Below the pieces are notes generated by a model. That model was not told where the DNA came from. It was given only the letters and a program-made list of their open reading frames with translations, and made no database searches. This document shows positions 7,075 through 11,444 of a stretch of 11,444 bases of DNA, piece by piece; within the stretch, counting starts at the first letter, position 1; every line of letters starts with the position of its first letter. The stretch spans positions 1 through 11,444 of the forward strand of contig JBOGDQ010000154.1 in assembly GCA_050742975.1 (NCBI GenBank). The letters run 5' to 3'. The DNA is from JBDTGE01 sp050742975 (GTDB lineage: Bacteria; Actinomycetota; Actinomycetes; Mycobacteriales; Jatrophihabitantaceae). Both the position numbers and the translations under genes were made by a program.

Positions 7075-7593
7075 CTAGCGAGGTTCGACGGCCAGCCCCA
7101 GTCCGGTGATGATCTCGTCGGCCAGCTGTGTCGGGGATTCACCGATATCGACCGTAACGGACTGCTCGTCCGGAGTGGGGGGTTCCAGGTCGGCGAACTG
7201 CGAGTCGAGCAGTCCGGCCGGCATGAAGTGCCCGTGCCGGGCCCGGAGCCGCTCGGCGATCTGCTGGCGCGTCCCGCGCAGGTAGACGAACACGACCGGA
7301 TCCCGGCGCAGGACGTCGCGATAGCTGCGCTTGAGCGCCGAGCAGGTGACGATGGCCGGCTCGCCCGAAGCCACCCGTTCGTCGATCCACGCGGCGATGC
7401 GGGCCAGCCACGGCCAGCGGTCCTCGTCCGTGAGCGGGTGCGCGCTGTGCATCTTCGCGACGTTTGCCGGCGGGTGCATATCATCACCCTCCTCGAACCG
7501 CCACCCGAGCCGGCCGACGAGCAGCCCGGCGATGGTCGACTTACCGCACCCGGACACCCCCATCAGGATCAGAATGGGCCGCGGTGCGCTCAT
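7075..7593 (-). CDS. gntK: Gluconokinase
   Basis: The enzyme phosphorylates D-gluconate to 6-phosphogluconate with ATP (EC 2.7.1.12), feeding the pentose phosphate or Entner-Doudoroff route. The 172-residue protein has the length and motifs of bacterial GntK. These are the P-loop GVSGCGKST (12-20), the substrate segment EEGDDMHPPANVAKM (34-48), PLTDEDRWPWL (53-63), CSALKRSYRDVLR (84-96) and HFMPAGLLDSQF (122-133). The ATG at 7593 gives MSAPRPILILMG, just before the P-loop; a longer open frame upstream is the antisense shadow of the adenosyltransferase. Its ATG overlaps that gene's TGA by four bases (ATGA), so the two are translationally coupled. No gluconate transporter or repressor is visible nearby. 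The pairing with a B12 enzyme has no obvious metabolic reason. Confidence 0.94.
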   Translation of the reverse strand: MSAPRPILILMGVSGCGKSTIAGLLVGRLGWRFEEGDDMHPPANVAKMHSAHPLTDEDRWPWLARIAAWIDERVASGEPAIVTCSALKRSYRDVLRRDPVVFVYLRGTRQQIAERLRARHGHFMPAGLLDSQFADLEPPTPDEQSVTVDIGESPTQLADEIITGLGLAVEPR

Positions 7594-8159
7594 CGCGCTC
7601 CGGGCTTCCAGAGGACGTCGCCGCCGGGGTTGGCGACCCGGGAGAGGATGAACAGCAGGTCCGAGAGCCGGTTCAGATACAGGACGGCGTCCCGGTTGGT
7701 GTGCTCGGCGTCGGCCTCGTGGAGCAGCCATGCGCTGCGCTCGGCCCGCCGCGCGACCGTGCGCGACTGGTGCAGCAGCGCGGCGCCGGGCGTCCCGCCG
7801 GGCAGGATGAAGCTGTTCAGCTTGGCCAGCTCGGCGTTGAACTCGTCGCACCAGCCCTCGAGCCGCTCGACGTACTCACCGCTCACGCGCAGGGGCGGAT
7901 ACTCGGGGTCCGGCCGCACCGGCGTGCACAGGTCCGCACCGAGATCGAACAGGTCGTTCTGGATCCGCTGCAGCACGGCGACGATGCGTTCGGGCAGTGA
8001 GCCCAGCGCGATCGCGACGCCGATCGACGCGTTGGTCTCGTCGCAGTCGGCGTAGGCACCGACCCGGGGATCGGTCTTTCGCACGCGGGACATATCCCCG
8101 AGCGCGGTGCTGCCGTCGTCGCCGGTCTTTGTATAGATGCGGGTGAGATGTACAGCCAC
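7590..8159 (-). CDS. Cob(I)alamin adenosyltransferase, PduO type
   Basis: The enzyme transfers the adenosyl group of ATP to cob(I)alamin, giving adenosylcobalamin (EC 2.5.1.17). The 189-residue protein has the PduO/ATR signature in order. These are TRIYTKTGDDGSTALGD (6-22) for ATP binding, RVRKTDPRVGAYADCDETNA (25-44), RIQNDLFDLGADLCTP (65-80), FILPGG (117-122), the helix SRTVARRAERSAW (132-144) with the catalytic arginine and glutamate, and LYLNRLSDLLF (160-170). The start is GTG at 8159, backed by GGAGG four bases upstream on this strand. Rv1314c of M. tuberculosis, also next to murA, appears to be the counterpart. It is the first gene of a two-gene operon with gluconokinase. A likely client enzyme, ethylmalonyl-CoA mutase, lies about 2.3 kb away. 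The symbol varies (pduO, cobO, atr), so I leave it empty. Confidence 0.95.
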   Translation of the reverse strand: MAVHLTRIYTKTGDDGSTALGDMSRVRKTDPRVGAYADCDETNASIGVAIALGSLPERIVAVLQRIQNDLFDLGADLCTPVRPDPEYPPLRVSGEYVERLEGWCDEFNAELAKLNSFILPGGTPGAALLHQSRTVARRAERSAWLLHEADAEHTNRDAVLYLNRLSDLLFILSRVANPGGDVLWKPGAR

Positions 8160-8163
8160 TGTT

Positions 8164-8168
8164 CCTCC
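8164..8168 (-). promoter_or_regulatory. Ribosome binding site of the adenosyltransferase
   Basis: On the minus strand this reads GGAGG, four bases before the GTG at 8159. It fixes that start against longer open-frame starts further upstream, such as the GTG near 8197. Confidence 0.7.
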
Positions 8169-8178
8169 GACTCTTCGC

Positions 8179-8207
8179 GCGAGCGCTCCTCGCTCACCGG
8201 CGCTCGC
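8179..8207. repeat. Inverted repeat in the adenosyltransferase-murA intergenic region
   Basis: GCGAGCGC (8179-8186) and GCGCTCGC (8200-8207) are perfect 8-bp inverted arms around a 13-base spacer. The block also repeats CGCTC three times (8184, 8191, 8201) and GCTCACC twice (8192 and 8214). It would lie in the 5' leader of the minus-strand adenosyltransferase mRNA if the predicted promoter is right. It may be an RNA hairpin, an operator, or one copy of a dispersed high-GC intergenic element. Confidence 0.45.
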
Positions 8208-8224
8208 AGCGATGCTCACCCGCG

Positions 8225-8230
8225 ACGATA
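8225..8230 (-). promoter_or_regulatory. Candidate -10 box for the adenosyltransferase-gluconokinase operon
   Basis: TATCGT on the minus strand fits the actinobacterial TANNNT -10 pattern and would give a leader of about 60 bases that includes the inverted repeat at 8179-8207 and the ribosome site. No convincing -35 box is seen. The hexamer shares two bases with the candidate murA -10 box on the other strand. Confidence 0.35.
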
Positions 8231-8234
8231 GCCT
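8229..8234 (+). promoter_or_regulatory. Candidate -10 box for a leaderless murA transcript
   Basis: TAGCCT fits TANNNT and lies exactly six bases before the GTG of murA, so transcription would begin at or next to the start codon. No Shine-Dalgarno sequence precedes murA, which agrees with leaderless translation, common in actinobacteria. No clear -35 box is seen. Confidence 0.45.
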
Positions 8235-8240
8235 GGGTCG

Positions 8241-9527
8241 GTGCAGGTTCTGAGGGTGAACGGCGGGGCGCGCCTGGCCGGATCGGTCGACGTCGTGGGC
8301 GCCAAGAACAGCGTGCTGAAGCTGATGGCGGCCGCGCTCATGGCACCGGGGCAGACGACGCTCAGCAACCTGCCCGCGATCTCGGACGTCACGATCATGC
8401 ACGAGCTGCTGGGCCGGCTGGGCTGCGAGGTGAGTGAGGCCGGCAGCGGCAGCACGGACGAGGTCCGCATCACGGTCCCGGACGAGCCCGCCTGGGAGGC
8501 GCCGTACGAGCTGGTGCGCAAGATCCGCGGCTCGATCTGCGTGCTGGGACCGCTCCTGGCCCGCACCGGCCGCGCCAAGGTGGCCCTGCCGGGTGGGGAT
8601 GCGATCGGATCGCGGCCGCTGGACATGCACTTCGCCGGCCTGATCCGGATGGGTGCCGAGGTGCGCGTCGAGCACGGCTACGTGATGGCCGAGGCGAGTG
8701 GGCTGCGCGGCGCGCAGATCTGGCTGGACTTCCCGAGCGTCGGCGCGACCGAGAACATCCTGACCGCCGCCGTGCTCGCCAAGGGCACCACGGTCATCGA
8801 CAACGCGGCACGCGAGCCGGAGATCGTCGACCTGTGCCAGATGCTGGTGTCGATGGGGGCTCAGCTCGACGGCATCGGCTCGTCCACGCTGGCGATCACC
8901 GGCGTCGACGGGCTGCATCCGACGACGCACCGCGCGGTGTCCGACCGGATCGTCGCCGGGACCTGGGCGATGGCCGCGGTGGCCACGCGCGGCGATGTCA
9001 CGGTGCGGGGCGCGCATCCCGAGCACCTCGAGATCGCCCTGGACAAACTGGTCCGCGCCGGTGCCGACGTCGAGATCCTCGGAGCCGGGGGAGGGTTCCG
9101 GGTGGCGATGGCGGATCGGCCGCGGAGCTTCGACGTGGTGACGCTCCCGTACCCGGGCCTGGCGACGGATCTGCAGCCGCAGGCGATCGCGCTGCTGTCC
9201 GTCGCCGACGGCACGGCGATGATCACCGAGAATCTGTTCGAGGCCCGTTTCATGTTCTGCGACGAGATCGCCCGGATGGGAGCCGACGTCCGCACCGACG
9301 GGCACCACGCCGTCGTGCGTGGCCGCGACCAGCTTTCCGGCGCGCCCGTCCGCGCAACCGACATCCGGGCCGGCGTCGGCCTGGTCATCGCCGGCCTGGT
9401 CGCCGACGGCGTGACCGAGGTGGCCGAGGTGCACCACATCGACCGCGGCTACGTGCGGTTCGAGGAGCAACTGCGCGCGCTCGGCGCCGACGTGGAACGG
9501 GTCGACTCGGACACGTTCGGCGGCTGA
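8241..9527 (+). CDS. murA: UDP-N-acetylglucosamine 1-carboxyvinyltransferase MurA
   Basis: The enzyme adds the enolpyruvyl group of PEP to UDP-GlcNAc, the first committed step of peptidoglycan synthesis (EC 2.5.1.7), in the cytoplasm. The 428-residue protein has normal length and two inside-out alpha/beta domains. Visible motifs are GAKNSVLKLMAA (20-31) with Lys22 and Asn23, the loop LPGGDAIGSRPLD (116-128), FPSVGATENI (164-173), AAREPEIVDL (189-198), LATDLQPQ (307-314) with the catalytic-type Asp310, and HIDRGY (399-404). The loop residue that is Cys115 in E. coli, the fosfomycin target, is Asp120 here. The start is GTG with no ribosome site but a well-placed -10 box. It diverges from the adenosyltransferase operon, and its stop lies two bases from that of the convergent lipid gene. 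Confidence 0.98.
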   Translation: MQVLRVNGGARLAGSVDVVGAKNSVLKLMAAALMAPGQTTLSNLPAISDVTIMHELLGRLGCEVSEAGSGSTDEVRITVPDEPAWEAPYELVRKIRGSICVLGPLLARTGRAKVALPGGDAIGSRPLDMHFAGLIRMGAEVRVEHGYVMAEASGLRGAQIWLDFPSVGATENILTAAVLAKGTTVIDNAAREPEIVDLCQMLVSMGAQLDGIGSSTLAITGVDGLHPTTHRAVSDRIVAGTWAMAAVATRGDVTVRGAHPEHLEIALDKLVRAGADVEILGAGGGFRVAMADRPRSFDVVTLPYPGLATDLQPQAIALLSVADGTAMITENLFEARFMFCDEIARMGADVRTDGHHAVVRGRDQLSGAPVRATDIRAGVGLVIAGLVADGVTEVAEVHHIDRGYVRFEEQLRALGADVERVDSDTFGG

Positions 9528-9529
9528 GC

Positions 9530-10285
9530 TCAGGCGGCCGGCACGCCCGCCTTGAGCTTGTGGTCGTGCCACCCGCGGATCGCCGAGAGCGCCAGGAAGT
9601 AGGCGCTGCCCACGTACAGCATGACCCGCACGTAGTGCGGGTGGTGCGGGTACGCGAACGTCCCGGCGACGATCCCGCCGATCCAGACCACCGCGCCGAC
9701 GATCGTGTACGGACGCATGAAGCGGGCGCGGGCCATGTGCGGGTACGGCATGTTCGTCAGCGACAGCAGCGACATGACGATCGTGATCACGGCGCCGACG
9801 ACCGGGCGCGCGTCCAGCAGGAACAGCACGGGCGCGACGATGTTCCACGCGGCGGGGAACCCGCGGAACCAGAAGTCGTCGGTCATCATGTCCTTGCGGG
9901 CGAACCAGATCGCGGACGTGAAGACCATCAGGCACAGCACCGCGACGCCGAAGTTGTTCTGCGGTACGACCTTGAACTCCCACATGAATCCGGCCGGCAC
10001 GATCACGCAGGCGACGTAGTCGATGATCAGGTCGAGCATGAAGCCGTCGATGCGGGGGACCCGCCGCTCGACCTCGAGTGCCCGGGCGATCGGACCGTCG
10101 ACCCCGTCGATCAGCAAGGTGATCAGCAGCCAGATGATCGCGTAGTCCGGGTGCCCGGTCAGCACGTCCCGCAGCGCGAGCATGCAGGCGACGATCCCGA
10201 GCGTGGTGAACACGTGGACAGCCCAGGCCTGACCCACCTGCGCGGGGCTGGCCTTGAGGTCGCGCGCGGCGGGGTCCGGGGTCAC
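9530..10285 (-). CDS. pcs: Phosphatidylcholine synthase-like CDP-alcohol phosphatidyltransferase
   Basis: This integral membrane enzyme of the CDP-alcohol phosphatidyltransferase superfamily probably condenses choline with CDP-diacylglycerol to phosphatidylcholine and CMP (EC 2.7.8.24). The 251-residue protein has about eight membrane helices. The signature runs DGPIAR (63-68), twelve residues, then Gly81, Asp85 and Asp89. The usual superfamily spacing after AR is eight residues; twelve is what I recall for the Sinorhizobium-type Pcs. Further Pcs-like features are AWAVHVFTTLG (20-30), LLIDGVDGPIAR (57-68) and RGFPAAWN (141-148). The GTG at 10285 has a TAGGGT box six bases upstream; AGGG in the same bases could serve as a weak ribosome site. 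A GTG at codon 17 is an alternative start. Substrate choice is inferred; no choline transporter or oxidase is in view. Confidence 0.82.
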   Translation of the reverse strand: MTPDPAARDLKASPAQVGQAWAVHVFTTLGIVACMLALRDVLTGHPDYAIIWLLITLLIDGVDGPIARALEVERRVPRIDGFMLDLIIDYVACVIVPAGFMWEFKVVPQNNFGVAVLCLMVFTSAIWFARKDMMTDDFWFRGFPAAWNIVAPVLFLLDARPVVGAVITIVMSLLSLTNMPYPHMARARFMRPYTIVGAVVWIGGIVAGTFAYPHHPHYVRVMLYVGSAYFLALSAIRGWHDHKLKAGVPAA

Positions 10286-10291
10286 CCGCGA

Positions 10292-10297
10292 ACCCTA
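10292..10297 (-). promoter_or_regulatory. Candidate -10 box for a leaderless pcs transcript
   Basis: TAGGGT on the minus strand fits TANNNT and stands six bases before the GTG of pcs, the same arrangement as at murA. A TTGACG lies further upstream (10325-10330), but the spacing of 27 bases is too long for an ordinary -35 box. AGGG within the box could instead be a weak ribosome site. Confidence 0.4.
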
Positions 10298-10299
10298 TG

Positions 10300-10318
10300 C
10301 CGCCCCGGCACGGGGCGG
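10300..10318. repeat. Perfect inverted repeat upstream of pcs
   Basis: CCGCCCCG (10300-10307) and CGGGGCGG (10311-10318) are perfect 8-bp arms around GCA. If pcs transcription begins at its GTG, the repeat occupies about -15 to -33, between the -10 box and the -35 region, a usual repressor site. It could also act as an RNA hairpin if transcription starts further upstream. Confidence 0.5.
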
Positions 10319-10361
10319 AAATCCCGTCAAACACGCGGCCGCTGCGAACTCGGCCACAGTT

Positions 10362-10377
10362 CCTACTCGACAGTAGG
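10362..10377. repeat. Perfect inverted repeat in the pcs-ecm intergenic region
   Basis: CCTACT (10362-10367) and AGTAGG (10372-10377) are perfect 6-bp arms around CGAC. The centre lies about 40 bases before the predicted start of ecm transcription, a usual position for an operator or an activator site at the -35 region. No known regulator motif is recognised. Confidence 0.45.
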
Positions 10378-10397
10378 GCGGCCGGTCCGGCGCTGCA

Positions 10398-10403
10398 TAG
10401 ACT
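10398..10403 (+). promoter_or_regulatory. Candidate -10 box for ecm
   Basis: TAGACT fits TANNNT and would start transcription near 10410, leaving a leader of about 28 bases with a ribosome site. No -35 hexamer is seen 16-18 bases upstream (AGGGCG stands there), which would suit an activator-dependent promoter. A third perfect inverted repeat, GACTCC-GG-GGAGTC (10400-10413), overlaps this box and the predicted start point. Confidence 0.35.
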
Positions 10404-10413
10404 CCGGGGAGTC
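10400..10413. repeat. Perfect inverted repeat at the predicted ecm transcription start
   Basis: GACTCC (10400-10405) and GGAGTC (10408-10413) are perfect 6-bp arms around GG. The repeat covers the end of the predicted -10 box and the start point, where a bound protein would block initiation. It is also followed by CGCTGCGAA (10413-10421), which occurs a second time at 10340-10348. Confidence 0.4.
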
Positions 10414-10426
10414 GCTGCGAATCTGC

Positions 10427-10431
10427 GAGGT
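10427..10431 (+). promoter_or_regulatory. Ribosome binding site of ecm
   Basis: GAGGT with 6-base spacing to the ATG at 10438 supports that start codon. Confidence 0.6.
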
Positions 10432-10437
10432 ACGCAC

Positions 10438-11444
10438 ATGCCATTCCCGCGTGATGAGAACCGTGACAAGCCCTGGTTGATGCGGACCTACGCCGGCCAC
10501 TCCTCGCCGGTCGAGTCGAATGCGCTGTACCGGGGAAACCTGGCCAAGGGGCAGACCGGCCTGTCGGTCGCGTTCGATCTGCCCACGCAGACCGGCTACG
10601 ACCCGGACGCGGAGCTCGCCCGTGGCGAGGTCGGCAAGGTGGGCGTGCCGGTCTCGCACATCGGCGACCTGCGCACGCTGTTCGACGGCATCCCGCTGGA
10701 TCAGATGAACACATCGATGACGATCAACGCGCCGGCGATGTACCTCCTCGCTCTGTACCTAACGGTCGCGGACGAGCAGGGTTCCGACTACGCCCAGCTG
10801 TCCGGCACGACGCAGAACGACATCATCAAGGAGTACCTCTCGCGCGGGACGTACGTGTTCCCACCCGCGCCGTCACTGCGGCTGATCACCGACATGATCG
10901 CGTACACGGTGGCGAACGTCCCGAAGTGGAACCCGATCAACGTCTGCAGCTATCACCTGCAGGAGGCGGGCGCGACCCCGGTGCAGGAAGTGGCGTTCGC
11001 GATGTGCACGGCGATCGCGGTCCTGGACGCGGTGCGCGACTCGGGTCAGGTGCCGCAGGAGAGCTTCGGCGACGTCGTCGCGCGCATCTCGTTCTTCGTC
11101 AACGCCGGTGTCCGGTTCGTCGAGGAGATGTGCAAGCTGCGCGCGTTCGGTCAGCTCTGGAACGAGATCACCCTTGACCGGTATGGGGTTCAGGATGCCA
11201 GGCAGCGGCGGTTTCGGTACGGCGTGCAGGTGAACTCGCTCGGGCTGACCGAGGCCCAGCCGGAGAACAACGTCTACCGGATCCTGCTCGAGATGCTCGC
11301 GGTCACGATGTCGCGCGACGCTCGGGCCCGCGCGGTCCAGCTGCCGGCCTGGAACGAGGCGCTGGGCCTGCCCCGCGCGTGGGACCAGCAGTGGTCGATC
11401 AGGATGCAGCAGGTGCTCGCCTACGAGTCGGATCTGCTCGAGTA
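10438..11444 (+). CDS. ecm: Ethylmalonyl-CoA mutase (MeaA/Ecm type), 3'-truncated
   Basis: This adenosylcobalamin-dependent mutase probably converts (2R)-ethylmalonyl-CoA to (2S)-methylsuccinyl-CoA in the ethylmalonyl-CoA pathway (EC 5.4.99.63). The frame is open from the ATG to the window edge; 335 residues are visible, about half the family length of roughly 650. The C-terminal B12-binding domain lies beyond the window. Diagnostic segments are KPWLMRTYAGHSS (11-23), FDLPTQTGYDPD (46-57) where methylmalonyl-CoA mutase has a THRGYDSD-like sequence, MNTSMTINAPA (90-100), GTTQNDIIKEYLSRGTYVFPP (123-143), SYHLQEAGATP (171-181) with the active-site histidine, and VQLPAWNEALGLPRAWDQQW (300-319). 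These match Streptomyces MeaA and Rhodobacter Ecm, from memory, rather than ordinary methylmalonyl-CoA mutase. A good ribosome site supports the start. It diverges from pcs. Confidence 0.92.
   Translation, partial: MPFPRDENRDKPWLMRTYAGHSSPVESNALYRGNLAKGQTGLSVAFDLPTQTGYDPDAELARGEVGKVGVPVSHIGDLRTLFDGIPLDQMNTSMTINAPAMYLLALYLTVADEQGSDYAQLSGTTQNDIIKEYLSRGTYVFPPAPSLRLITDMIAYTVANVPKWNPINVCSYHLQEAGATPVQEVAFAMCTAIAVLDAVRDSGQVPQESFGDVVARISFFVNAGVRFVEEMCKLRAFGQLWNEITLDRYGVQDARQRRFRYGVQVNSLGLTEAQPENNVYRILLEMLAVTMSRDARARAVQLPAWNEALGLPRAWDQQWSIRMQQVLAYESDLLE

Noticed and set aside
7594..7851. N-terminal extension of gluconokinase to an upstream start
   Set aside because: The extra residues are the shadow of the adenosyltransferase. 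The ATG at 7593 puts the P-loop at the usual distance from the N-terminus and forms an ATGA overlap.
8160..8240. Cobalamin riboswitch upstream of the adenosyltransferase
   Set aside because: The gap is 81 bases, much shorter than a cobalamin aptamer of about 200, and no B12-box-like segment is seen.
7590..10469. A 959-codon minus-strand open frame covering the adenosyltransferase and beyond
   Set aside because: Only its last 189 codons are a real gene. The upstream part is antisense to murA and out of frame with pcs, and the ribosome site at 8164-8168 marks the true start.
8834..10480. A 548-codon plus-strand open frame over murA and pcs
   Set aside because: It runs in the wrong frame of murA and antisense to pcs, both of which have clear family motifs. 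Its translation is low-complexity Arg/Asp/His sequence.
1..11444. A novel defence, mobile or biosynthetic system
   Set aside because: Every sizeable region is accounted for by a known core family or a short intergenic gap. There are no insertion sequences, direct-repeat boundaries, composition breaks or clusters of unknown genes.

Overview
The window is high-GC DNA with strong third-position GC bias, GTG starts and tightly packed genes. Gene content and order point to an actinobacterium (class Actinomycetes). The order atpBEFHAGDC, a DUF2550 gene, a PduO-type cobalamin adenosyltransferase and murA resembles what I recall from mycobacteria. Here, however, the ATP synthase b and delta subunits are separate genes, not the mycobacterial b-delta fusion. 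I cannot name the genus; an environmental lineage near Frankiales, Nakamurellales or Jatrophihabitantales is a guess.

Bases 1-6617 hold the F1Fo ATP synthase operon on the + strand: the 3' part of atpB (a), then atpE (c), atpF (b), atpH (delta), atpA (alpha), atpG (gamma), atpD (beta) and atpC (epsilon). Genes overlap by one base or lie within about 15 bases of each other, except for a 69-base gap before atpE and a 22-base gap after atpC. All catalytic and proton-path residues I checked are present. A small single-pass DUF2550 membrane protein (6641-7048) closes the run. A 7-bp hairpin lies over its stop codon.

Bases 7075-8159 hold a two-gene minus-strand operon: a PduO-type cob(I)alamin adenosyltransferase followed, with a 4-base ATGA overlap, by a gluconokinase. 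murA (8241-9527, +) diverges from it across an 81-base intergenic region. In that region the predicted -10 boxes of the two divergent promoters share two bases.

A CDP-alcohol phosphatidyltransferase with the phosphatidylcholine synthase signature (9530-10285, -) converges on murA with only two bases between the stop codons. It diverges from a 5'-complete, 3'-truncated gene (10438 to the window end, +) for an ethylmalonyl-CoA mutase (Ecm/MeaA type), an adenosylcobalamin enzyme. The 152-base region between these two holds three perfect inverted repeats arranged around the predicted promoters.

Taken together, the window covers energy conversion (ATP synthase), cell-wall precursor synthesis (MurA), a possible choline-dependent membrane lipid pathway (Pcs), and a B12-dependent acyl-CoA route (Ecm) whose cofactor could be made by the nearby adenosyltransferase. 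This is mostly core chromosome. I see no mobile element, CRISPR array, tRNA, rRNA, phage or defence gene, and no convincing undescribed multi-gene system. The points worth a second look are regulatory architecture and residue-level features of known families.
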